Origin: Pyrinomonadaceae bacterium
GTDB taxonomy: Bacteria; Acidobacteriota; Blastocatellia; Pyrinomonadales; Pyrinomonadaceae
NCBI GenBank assembly: GCA_026786155.1
Contig: JAJAYR010000109.1
Span: forward strand, 1-17,798
Direction of reading: 5' to 3'
DNA length: 17,798 bases
Part shown: positions 7,458 through 14,375 of the stretch, piece after piece
How the letters are laid out: every line of letters begins with the position of its first letter
Numbering within the stretch: the first letter of the stretch is position 1
Program-made: the position numbers and the translations under genes
The notes under the pieces: model-generated
Told to the model about the DNA's origin: nothing
The model's input: only the letters and a program-made list of their open reading frames with translations
Database searches by the model: none

Positions 7458-7503
7458 GTGGGACGTTTTCGGTGGGTTTCGCGCCCACTTTTTATTTTGG
7501 GCG
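7458..7503 (+). promoter_or_regulatory. Terminator-like leader (attenuator candidate) upstream of rimP
   Basis: GTGGG (7472-7476) pairs with CCCAC (7484-7488) and is followed by TTTTTATTTT (7489-7498), the form of an intrinsic terminator before the first gene of the operon. Two rival pairings exist. An earlier GTGGG (7458-7462) can take the same CCCAC, and GGGCG after the T run (7499-7503) can pair with CGCCC (7482-7486). The nusA operon is autoregulated at the level of termination in well-studied bacteria, so an attenuator here is plausible. The switching itself is inference. Confidence 0.55.
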
Positions 7504-7509
7504 AAAGAC

Positions 7510-8001
7510 GTGCCGATGAAACATTTAATCGAAGAACGAGTCCGCGAAGCCGCGACGCGCGTGGCGAAGGAAAACAATTTGGAACTCGTTCAGGCGGAAG
7601 TCGCCGGTTCGGGTAAAAAATTAACCGTTCGTATTTTTATTGACAAAGAAAGCGGCGTAATGCACGAAGACTGCACACTGATGAGCCGCGAGTTAGAAAA
7701 GATTTTCGACACGGAAGATTTTATTCCGGCGGCTTATTTGCTGGAAGTTTCGTCGCCCGGTCTGGAACGCGAACTTTATAGTTTGCAGGATTTCAAAAAA
7801 TTTGCGGGAAGTTTGGCGAAGGTAAAATTAAACGCGCCGGTTGACGGGCAAAAGAATTTTCGCGGGCGCATCGCTGGTATCGAAGGCGAAGAAATCGTTT
7901 TCGACGACAAAACCAAAGGCATGGCGCGTTTTCCGTTCAGCGCGGTTGCCAAAGCCAATTTGGAAATTGATTTAGAGGAAGAGTTGAAACGTAACAAATA
8001 G
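7510..8001 (+). CDS. rimP: Ribosome maturation factor RimP
   Basis: RimP assists maturation of the 30S subunit. The 163-residue product has the two-domain RimP layout. The N-terminal alpha/beta domain contains the motifs VRIFIDKESGVMHEDCTLMSREL and YLLEVSSPGLERELYSLQDFKKFAG. A C-terminal Sm-like barrel (about 85-155) carries GRIAGIEGEEIVFDD. The start is either GTG 7510 or ATG 7516; neither has a clear Shine-Dalgarno, and both give a plausible protein. It is first in the operon with nusA and infB, the order seen in very many bacteria. Confidence 0.95.
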   Translation: MPMKHLIEERVREAATRVAKENNLELVQAEVAGSGKKLTVRIFIDKESGVMHEDCTLMSRELEKIFDTEDFIPAAYLLEVSSPGLERELYSLQDFKKFAGSLAKVKLNAPVDGQKNFRGRIAGIEGEEIVFDDKTKGMARFPFSAVAKANLEIDLEEELKRNK

Positions 8002-8062
8002 TGGAGAGTGGAGAGTGGTGAGTGGTGAGTGAAAAACTTTCCGAAACTCACCACTCGCCACT
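8002..8062 (+). repeat. Heptamer tandem repeat forming a hairpin between rimP and nusA
   Basis: Four 7-nt units follow the rimP stop directly: TGGAGAG twice (8002-8015) and TGGTGAG twice (8016-8029). The opposite arm (8046-8060) repeats the inverted unit, so 8016-8030 pairs with 8046-8060 over 15 positions including one G-U pair, with a 15-nt loop. The element fills most of the rimP-nusA gap and sits 11 bases before the nusA ATG, so its folding could affect nusA translation or mRNA processing. There is no T run for termination. Confidence 0.8.
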
Positions 8063-8073
8063 AATTAAAGGTT

Positions 8074-9576
8074 ATGACATCTATCGGACAAAGTATCGAA
8101 GCGTTGGTGAGCGAGCAGGGAATTGACCGCGATTTGGTCATCGAAGCGATGAAGGAAGCCGTCAAAGCGGCGGCTCGCAAACAATTCAAGACGCAGGACA
8201 AAACCGGCGACAGCATTCAGGTCGAATGGAATATGGAGGACGGCACGATTGAAATTTCCGCGCAGAAGGAAGTCGTCGCCGTCGTCGAAAACCCATCCGC
8301 CGAACTTTCTCTGGAAGAAGCGCAGGAATTGGCGGGCGATGAAGTCGAACTCGGCGATATGCTTTTGATTCCGCTGCCGACCGAAGAACTCGGACGCATC
8401 GCGGCGCAAACCGCCAAGCAGATTCTCGTGCAGAAAGTCCGCGAAGCCATCCGCGAAAAAGTTTATGACGAATACGTTGATAAAATCGGAACGCTGATCA
8501 ACGGCACGGTCAAAAGATTTGAGCGCGGCGATATGATTATTGATTTGGGCAATAATCTCGAAGCGATTGTCCCGAAACGCGACCATCAAGCCCGCAGCGA
8601 AACCTGGAATCAAGGTGAGCGGATTCGCGTCGTCATTGCCGATGTCTCGAAAGATTTGAAAGGTCAGCAGATTATCGCCTCGCGCACTTCGCCGGAATTG
8701 CTCAAACGACTTTTTGAAATGGAAGTGCCGGAAATCTACGACGATACGGTCGTTATCAAATCAGCCGTCAGAGAACCGGGCGACCGCGCGAAAATCGCCG
8801 TTACGTCGAATGAAAAAGACGTTGACCCGGTGGGCGCGTGTGTCGGAATGAAAGGCTCGCGGGTGCAGGCGATTATCAAAGAACTGCGCGGCGAAAAAAT
8901 TGACATTATCGAATGGTCGGACGAACCTTCGGTGTTTGCGGCAAATGCTCTTTCTCCGGCGAAGGTTTCGCAGGTGCGGATTACCGACATCAACCATCGC
9001 AAGATGGAAGTTATCGTCAATGAAGACCAACTTTCGCTGGCAATCGGCAAACGCGGGCAAAACGTGCGGCTGGCGACGCGGCTCGTCGGCTGGGATATTG
9101 ACATCGTGAGTGAAGAACTTTTGAAACGGGAAATCGCGCTGCAAATGGGTAAAATGATGGCTTCGGGCGAAGCCGTTCCGATTACGGCTCTGCAAGGCGT
9201 AACCGCGATGCAAGCCGCTGACTTGAAGGAAAAGGGGATTGCCGATGTCGAAACTTTGGCGGCGACTTCGGTTGACGATTTGGTTGATATTCTCGATTTG
9301 AGTCTCGACGCTGCCGAAAAAATTATCGGTTCGGCGAAGGCGATTGTTGATGCCCGCAACGCGCAATCCGCACCGGCTGATTCGGAAGCATCGGCGGAAG
9401 AAAGTCAGGAAGCGATTGCCGCGGAAGTTGAAGGTTCGGAAATCGCGCCGGAACAACCTCAAGACATTTCAGAAACCGCTGGCGAAGAATCGGCGAATGA
9501 TGGATTGTCGGAAGATATTGAAGGCGAAACGATTGAAACAGGCGGGGAAGATTCACCCGAAAAGGAGCAAGTATGA
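8074..9576 (+). CDS. nusA: Transcription termination/antitermination factor NusA
   Basis: NusA binds RNA polymerase and nascent RNA and controls pausing and termination. The 500-residue protein shows the N-terminal polymerase-binding domain (1-130), an S1 domain (about 135-200), KH1 with DPVGACVGMKGSRVQ (about 248-262) and KH2 with LAIGKRGQNVRLA (about 321-333). A helix-hairpin-helix-like repeat region follows (about 365-430, DLKEKGIADVETLAATSVDDLVDILDLS). The last 70 residues are an acidic, low-complexity tail of the kind that occurs in some phyla. AAAGG a few bases upstream of the ATG serves as ribosome-binding site. The gap to infB is 99 bp; no ylxR or L7Ae-like gene lies between them. Confidence 0.96.
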   Translation: MTSIGQSIEALVSEQGIDRDLVIEAMKEAVKAAARKQFKTQDKTGDSIQVEWNMEDGTIEISAQKEVVAVVENPSAELSLEEAQELAGDEVELGDMLLIPLPTEELGRIAAQTAKQILVQKVREAIREKVYDEYVDKIGTLINGTVKRFERGDMIIDLGNNLEAIVPKRDHQARSETWNQGERIRVVIADVSKDLKGQQIIASRTSPELLKRLFEMEVPEIYDDTVVIKSAVREPGDRAKIAVTSNEKDVDPVGACVGMKGSRVQAIIKELRGEKIDIIEWSDEPSVFAANALSPAKVSQVRITDINHRKMEVIVNEDQLSLAIGKRGQNVRLATRLVGWDIDIVSEELLKREIALQMGKMMASGEAVPITALQGVTAMQAADLKEKGIADVETLAATSVDDLVDILDLSLDAAEKIIGSAKAIVDARNAQSAPADSEASAEESQEAIAAEVEGSEIAPEQPQDISETAGEESANDGLSEDIEGETIETGGEDSPEKEQV

Positions 9577-9675
9577 TTTTTATTTGAGGCACAGCCGGTA
9601 AAAGATACTTGCGTTTGGAACGGCTGAGGTTCGTGAAAAAAGACCGAAAATCAGCATTGAGAGTGATAATAAAAT

Positions 9676-10056
9676 ATGGCGGTAGGAACATCAGTTCGGA
9701 TATACGATTTAGCAAGAGAGTTGAAGCAGGACACCAAGCGCGTGATCGAAGAATTGCGGCGCGAAGGCGCCGATGTGAGCGTGCCGTCTAACTCCGTGAG
9801 CCGGGAAATAGCGGAGAAAGTGCGTAACAGATATTTCCCGAAGAGCGAAACTTCACCCAGACGGGTCGTTAAAGTTATCAAAAAAGAAGCGACCGCCAAG
9901 CCGGAAAGCACTATCGAAGAAATGCCGACACCGGAAACCGCGCCGCAGGAAACGAGAACCGAAAGAATTTCGCAAGTCAGACGACCCGAAGCGAGACAAT
10001 CCGTCGCGGCTGACGCTGCACCGCGGACGACCGGACAAATTAAAGAATTAAAGTAA
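9676..10056 (+). CDS. infB: Translation initiation factor IF-2, N-terminal part, cut by an in-frame TAA
   Basis: The first 50 residues (VRIYDLARELKQDTKRVIEELRREGADVSVPSNS) are a typical IF2_N module, followed by a charged, Pro/Glu-rich linker. The frame ends at TAA 10054-10056, codon 127. The same frame continues without a shift as KIVVQPPPEIIAAETAPP, the same linker composition, into the main IF-2 frame. I therefore regard 9676-12450 as one infB gene of 925 codons with an internal stop. Since IF-2 is essential, the cell must make the GTPase part by re-initiation or read-through, unless the stop is a sequence error. Confidence 0.85.
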   Translation: MAVGTSVRIYDLARELKQDTKRVIEELRREGADVSVPSNSVSREIAEKVRNRYFPKSETSPRRVVKVIKKEATAKPESTIEEMPTPETAPQETRTERISQVRRPEARQSVAADAAPRTTGQIKELK

Positions 10057-10146
10057 AAAATTGTCGTTCAGCCGCCGCCGGAAATTATCGCTGCCGAAAC
10101 TGCTCCGCCGGTTGCCGAAGAAATTGTCGAAGCTGCGCCGCCGGAA

Positions 10147-12450
10147 ATGTCTGCGGAAGTTGAAGCGTCGCCGGAACAAGTCGGAGTTGCCGAACAGCCG
10201 GTTCAAGCGGTTCAAGCGAAAACGCCTAAAACCACGACGCGCGTTTTACGTCCGACGGGAACGCAAATCAAACAGCTTACTTTGACCAAAGACGCGCTGA
10301 AAGCCGGAGTTAAACCCGGCGAACGGGTCGTCAGCGAAGTTCAAACGAAGAGCGGTAAGCTAAATATAGATAAAAACGAAAGACCGAAAAGAGGCGATTC
10401 GCGCCGCGATGTGCGCGGCGGCGGTCGCGCTCCCGAATTGCGCGGAACGCCGGGCGAAACCGCCACGCCGAAAACCGTCTATACGCCGCCCGCCGACCAG
10501 CGCAAAAAACTCGGACGGTCAGCCGCTAAAAAAGGCGGCGGCAGATTTGCCGACAAAGGCGGCAGATTTGATGAGCGCGATATTGCCGCGCCGCGTCCGC
10601 TGTCCATCGAAGAACGGCTGCTGGCGCAAGTCGGCAAAGTTGACAGCAGTAATTTAAAAGCTGTTCGTTTAACCGAAGGCGCAACCATTCGTGAATTTTC
10701 CGAGGCACTCGGAGTTACGCCGCGCGACATCGTGCAGTTGCTCGTCAAACGCGGAATTTTTGCGACGCTCAACCAGCCGATTGGCGAAAATATAGCGGTT
10801 GAATTAGGCAAAAGCTACGGTTACGCCGTCAGTTTCGTGCCGTATGAAGCAATGGTTATCGAACAGGAATTTGAGGAACTGGTTGCCTCGGATTCAGATG
10901 ATGTCGAAGTTTCGCGTGCGCCGGTCGTAACCGTGATGGGACACGTTGACCACGGCAAAACTTCTTTACTCGACGCGATTCGGTCGGGTAACGTCGCCGA
11001 AGGCGAAGCCGGCGGAATCACTCAGCACATCGGCGCATACAGCGTTTTCGTGCAGAATCCCGACAATAAAAATGAACAGCGGCGCGTCGTCTTTCTCGAC
11101 ACACCCGGACACGAAGCCTTTACGATGATGCGGGCGCGGGGCGCAAAAGCGACCGACGTGGTGATTCTCGTCGTCGCGGCGGATGACGGCGTGATGCCGC
11201 AAACCATCGAAGCCGTCGAACATTCGAGAGCGGCGGGCGTTCCGATAATCGTGGCGATTAACAAGATTGATAAACCGGACGCGAATCCTGATAAAGTCAA
11301 ACAAGGACTTGCCGGATTAGGTTTGCAGCCGATTGAATGGGGCGGCGATGTTGAAATGGTTTCAGTTTCCGCCAAAAAGCGCGAAAATCTCGACACTTTG
11401 CTCGAAACAGTTTTGCTGTCCGCCGATATTTTGGATTTGAAAGCGAGTCCGACGCGCCGCGCTTCGGGTGTCGTTCTCGAAGCCAAACTCGACAAAGGGC
11501 GCGGTTCGGTGGCGACGGTTTTGGTTCAGCAGGGAACTCTGCGCGTCGGCGACCCGTTTATCGTCGGGCAGTTTTACGGAAAAGTCCGCGCGATGTTTTC
11601 TGACCGCGGCGAAATCGTGACGGACGCGATGCCCGCCACGCCGGTTGAAGTTTTGGGATTGCAGGGCGTTCCGCAAGCCGGAGATACTTTTCAAGTCGTC
11701 TCCGATATTGATAAAGCGGTTTCCATCGCCAGCCAAAGACAGATGCAGGCGCGGCAAGCGGCGATGCTCAAAACGACGAAACGCGGCATCAAATCGCTCG
11801 GACTCGCCGACATCAAGGAACTGCTGGTTATTTTGAAAGCCGACGTGCAGGGTTCGGTCGAAGTTCTGCGCTCGACGCTCGAAAAACTTTCGACGGAAAA
11901 AGTCAAAGTGCGCGTCATTCGCTCCGGTGTCGGCGCGATTACCGAATCGGACGTGCTGCTCGCTTCGGCGACGCAAGCCGACCAAACTTTGACGGCGGTC
12001 GTTATCATCGGCTTCAACGTGCGTCCCGAACATCGGGCGGCGGACACGGCGAAACAGGAGCAGGTTGATATTCGTCTGCACTCGATTATTTACAAAATCG
12101 AAGAAGAAATTACGGCGGCGATGATTGGGATGCTCGACGCGATTGAGCGGGAAACGATTCTCGGTAAAGCCGTCGTGCAGGAAACCTTCAAAGTTTCCAA
12201 AGTCGGCACGATTGCCGGTTGCCGCGTAACCGACGGCTTGATTCGCCGACAGGCGAAAGCTCGCATCATCCGCGACGGCGTGGTCGCCTGGACGGGCGAT
12301 ATTTTGTCGCTCAAACGCTTCAAGGAAGACACCAGCGAAGTCCGTCAGGGTTTTGAATGCGGCATCAGTTTAGTCAATTTCAACGACATCAAAATCGGCG
12401 ATGAAATCGAAGCGTTCGTCATCGAAAAAATCGCGGCGACGGAGTTATAA
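10147..12450 (+). CDS. infB: Translation initiation factor IF-2 (GTPase body)
   Basis: IF-2 brings initiator tRNA to the 30S subunit and promotes subunit joining. In this 767-residue reading a second IF2_N module lies at about 155-235 (SIEERLLAQVGKVDSSNLKAV, LTEGATIREFSEALGV). The G domain follows: G1 GHVDHGKT (265-272), G2 in GGITQHIGAY, G3 DTPGH (318-322), G4 NKID (372-375) and G5 SAKK. Domains II, III and the C-terminal tRNA-binding domain complete it. The ATG at 10147 is the first start in frame after the TAA at 10054, but it has only GGA close by and lies in the linker. The native start is probably 9676. IF-2 in some bacteria is also made from internal starts, so a shortened product would still carry all catalytic domains. 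The antitoxin gene begins two bases after the stop. Confidence 0.96.
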   Translation: MSAEVEASPEQVGVAEQPVQAVQAKTPKTTTRVLRPTGTQIKQLTLTKDALKAGVKPGERVVSEVQTKSGKLNIDKNERPKRGDSRRDVRGGGRAPELRGTPGETATPKTVYTPPADQRKKLGRSAAKKGGGRFADKGGRFDERDIAAPRPLSIEERLLAQVGKVDSSNLKAVRLTEGATIREFSEALGVTPRDIVQLLVKRGIFATLNQPIGENIAVELGKSYGYAVSFVPYEAMVIEQEFEELVASDSDDVEVSRAPVVTVMGHVDHGKTSLLDAIRSGNVAEGEAGGITQHIGAYSVFVQNPDNKNEQRRVVFLDTPGHEAFTMMRARGAKATDVVILVVAADDGVMPQTIEAVEHSRAAGVPIIVAINKIDKPDANPDKVKQGLAGLGLQPIEWGGDVEMVSVSAKKRENLDTLLETVLLSADILDLKASPTRRASGVVLEAKLDKGRGSVATVLVQQGTLRVGDPFIVGQFYGKVRAMFSDRGEIVTDAMPATPVEVLGLQGVPQAGDTFQVVSDIDKAVSIASQRQMQARQAAMLKTTKRGIKSLGLADIKELLVILKADVQGSVEVLRSTLEKLSTEKVKVRVIRSGVGAITESDVLLASATQADQTLTAVVIIGFNVRPEHRAADTAKQEQVDIRLHSIIYKIEEEITAAMIGMLDAIERETILGKAVVQETFKVSKVGTIAGCRVTDGLIRRQAKARIIRDGVVAWTGDILSLKRFKEDTSEVRQGFECGISLVNFNDIKIGDEIEAFVIEKIAATEL

Positions 12451-12452
12451 AA

Positions 12453-12689
12453 ATGATTACAGCCGTCAAGGAAAAAGCGATTGTCGGAGCAAACGGCGCG
12501 GTCGAGATTTTCGCGCCTGATTTGCCGGTCGGAACGGAAGTCGAAGTTATCGTTCTTGTCGAGGAAGAAGAGATGGATACGACCGAATATCTGCTCTCGA
12601 CCGAAGCTAATCGTGAACATTTGATGAAAGCCCTGCGCGATGCTGAAGACCCGACGAAACGTATCTATATTGACATTGAAAGTTTATGA
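12453..12689 (+). CDS. Antitoxin of a YoeB-type toxin-antitoxin pair
   Basis: This 78-residue acidic protein precedes and overlaps the toxin gene by ATGA. Its first half (VGANGAVEIFAPDLPVGTEV, then a Val/Ile-rich strand) looks like a small beta-rich domain, unlike the YefM/Phd DNA-binding fold. Its second half (TTEYLLSTEANREHLMKALRD, then IYIDIESL) resembles the toxin-neutralising tail of YefM-type antitoxins. GGAG lies eight bases before the ATG and the infB stop is two bases upstream, so it is translated within the infB operon. Assignment rests mainly on its neighbour; specificity is inferred. Confidence 0.75.
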   Translation: MITAVKEKAIVGANGAVEIFAPDLPVGTEVEVIVLVEEEEMDTTEYLLSTEANREHLMKALRDAEDPTKRIYIDIESL

Positions 12690-12949
12690 GAAAGATTTCG
12701 TTTCTTTTCGATGCCTTCGAGCATTATAACTTTTGGGCGACTGACAATAGAAAAACTTACGCGCGAATTAACGAGATTATCAAAGACATCGGGCGCAATC
12801 CGTTTTCGGGAATCGGCAAACCCGAACTTTTGAGACACGATTTGAAAGGACTTTGGTCAAGACGGATAACCGACGAGCATCGCCTTGTTTATAAAGTTTC
12901 TGACTAAGAAATTACAATTTATTCGTGCCGATTTCATTACAGTAAATGA
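12686..12949 (+). pseudogene. yoeB: YoeB-type mRNA interferase toxin with an in-frame TAA near the C-terminus
   Basis: YoeB toxins cleave mRNA on the ribosome and are held inactive by their antitoxin. The product matches the family closely: INEIIKDIGRNPFSGIGKPELL, then WSRRITDEHRLVYKV. Translation stops at TAA 12905-12907 after 73 residues, short of the usual 84 or so. Read in the same frame beyond the stop, the DNA encodes EITIYSCRFHYSK and ends with TGA 12947-12949, overlapping the rbfA ATG by ATGA. By alignment with E. coli YoeB, Glu47 and Arg66 match catalytic Glu46 and Arg65, while the His83/Tyr84 equivalents (His84, Tyr85) lie beyond the stop. The 73-residue form should therefore be inactive. 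It is either a recently inactivated toxin, a sequence error, or a read-through gene. Confidence 0.8.
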
Positions 12950-13314
12950 GAAGACCTGAAAGATTAGCGGAAGCCCTGCGCGAAGAAATCACGGAGATTG
13001 TCGGATTTGAACTCGACGACCCGCGACTGATTTCCGTGACCGTAACCGACGTTCGCGTCTCGGATAATTTACACGACGCGCGAGTTTTCGTTCTCGTCGA
13101 AGGCAGCGAAAGTCAGATTAAAGAAGCCTTACAAGCCTTGCAGCACGCCGCGACGTTTATCCGACAGCAGGTTGCGCTCGGTTTAAATTTACGACACGCC
13201 CCGATCCTTAACTTCGTGCGCGACACGGTGGAAGAAAATGCCGCCCGCGTCGGAGAACTTTTACAGGAAATAAATTTGACGGAAGGCGCAGAAGCGGAAG
13301 ATGCAGGCAAATAA
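12946..13314 (+). CDS. rbfA: 30S ribosome-binding factor RbfA
   Basis: RbfA is a KH-fold cold-shock factor that binds the pre-30S subunit and helps 16S rRNA 5'-end maturation. The 122-residue protein begins with the family pattern RRPERLAEALREEITEIV. It contains DDPRLISVTVTDVRVSDNLHDARVFV and ends the core with LRHAPILNFVRDTVEENAARVGELL. The start overlaps the yoeB terminal stop by ATGA, which suggests translational coupling to the full-length toxin frame, although the TAA at 12905 would weaken that. Context infB-[TA pair]-rbfA-nrnA preserves the common infB-rbfA-nrnA order apart from the insertion. Confidence 0.95.
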   Translation: MRRPERLAEALREEITEIVGFELDDPRLISVTVTDVRVSDNLHDARVFVLVEGSESQIKEALQALQHAATFIRQQVALGLNLRHAPILNFVRDTVEENAARVGELLQEINLTEGAEAEDAGK

Positions 13315-13356
13315 AACTTCATTCTTTCCACTCGTTCGGTTTCCGTTGTTGAAAAA

Positions 13357-14352
13357 ATGTTAAGCCAAGTAGTCGAGTTAATTGAAAACAAACAGAGTTT
13401 TGCCATCACGACGCACGTCCGACCCGACGGCGACGGTGTCGGGTCGTCGCTTGGGTTGTGCTGGCTCTTGCGTTCGCTCGGAAAAGACGCGGAAGTCGTG
13501 CTGCGGGACGCAATTCCGGTTTCCTATCTCACGCTTCCCGGTGCAGATGAGATAAAACAAATTTCGGAAGTCAACGGTAAATACGATGCCGTCTTTGTCA
13601 TCGAATGTTCCGATTTGGCGCGTCCCGGCATTGAGGGTTTAGAATCTCAAGTAACCGTCAACATTGACCATCATTCGACATCTGAGCATTTCGGCACGAT
13701 AAATTGGATTGATGCGACGGCTTCGGCGGTCGGCGAAATGATTTATAATCTGTGCAAAGCCATCGGCGGACGCATCTCCAAAGAAATCGCCGAATGTATC
13801 TATCTCGCCATCGTTTCCGATACGGGTTCTTTCCATTTCTCGAACACCACCGACCGCACTTTAAAGGTTGCGTCCGAACTGATAAAAGTCGGCGTTAAAC
13901 CTGCCGCCGTTTCCGAAGTTATCTATAATTCATATCCTTGGAGCCGCATCGAATTACTGCGGCAGGTTCTCGATACCGTGCGCCGCGACGCGACCGGCAG
14001 GATTGCCTTGATGCGCCAAACGGTCGCCATGGCGGACAACGCCGAATCGGTTGACGGCGACAATAACGGCTTCGTCAACATTCCGCTCGCGGCAAAAGAC
14101 GTCGAAGCGGTTTTGTATATGCGCGAAGTCAAACCCGACACATATCGCGTTAGTTTGCGCTCGAAGGGCGACATCAACGTCGCTCGCGTGGCGGAAAAAT
14201 TCGGCGGCGGCGGACATAAAAACGCTTCCGGCTTGCGGGTCGAAGGCGATTGGGACGAACTCGAAGCAAGAATCATCGCCGAGTTGTCCAAAGCAATTGA
14301 TAAAGCGTCCGACGCGATTGAATATAAGGACGCCGAAATAAGTTTAATCTGA
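13357..14352 (+). CDS. nrnA: DHH/DHHA1 phosphoesterase, bifunctional oligoribonuclease/PAP phosphatase NrnA
   Basis: NrnA degrades short oligoribonucleotides (nanoRNA) and can hydrolyse 3'-phosphoadenosine 5'-phosphate. The 331-residue length is normal. Metal-binding motifs of the DHH domain are His20, Asp24 and Asp26 (THVRPDGDG), the DHH triplet Asp104-His106, and Asp155 in SDTGSF. The DHHA1 domain ends with GGGGHKNASG. Motif II reads VIECSD, with Glu83 where many relatives have Asp, a conservative change. The gene lies 42 bp after rbfA and is probably the last of the operon; truB, often next, is absent. No strong Shine-Dalgarno precedes the ATG at 13357. Confidence 0.93.
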   Translation: MLSQVVELIENKQSFAITTHVRPDGDGVGSSLGLCWLLRSLGKDAEVVLRDAIPVSYLTLPGADEIKQISEVNGKYDAVFVIECSDLARPGIEGLESQVTVNIDHHSTSEHFGTINWIDATASAVGEMIYNLCKAIGGRISKEIAECIYLAIVSDTGSFHFSNTTDRTLKVASELIKVGVKPAAVSEVIYNSYPWSRIELLRQVLDTVRRDATGRIALMRQTVAMADNAESVDGDNNGFVNIPLAAKDVEAVLYMREVKPDTYRVSLRSKGDINVARVAEKFGGGGHKNASGLRVEGDWDELEARIIAELSKAIDKASDAIEYKDAEISLI

Positions 14353-14375
14353 CAATCTGATTTTTCAGGCGGGAA

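Noticed and set aside
8736..9462. Long minus-strand frames opposite nusA
   Set aside because: Both overlap each other and the conserved KH domains of NusA; composition is typical of antisense shadows.
9592..9626. Inverted repeat cagccg/cggctg between nusA and infB
   Set aside because: Only six base pairs with a 23-nt loop and no T run; too weak to call a terminator or regulatory element.
26..12949. Global reassignment of TAG or TAA as a sense codon
   Set aside because: Both codons end many genes here at the expected place, including the TAG that ends the phosphatase four bases before a convergent gene.
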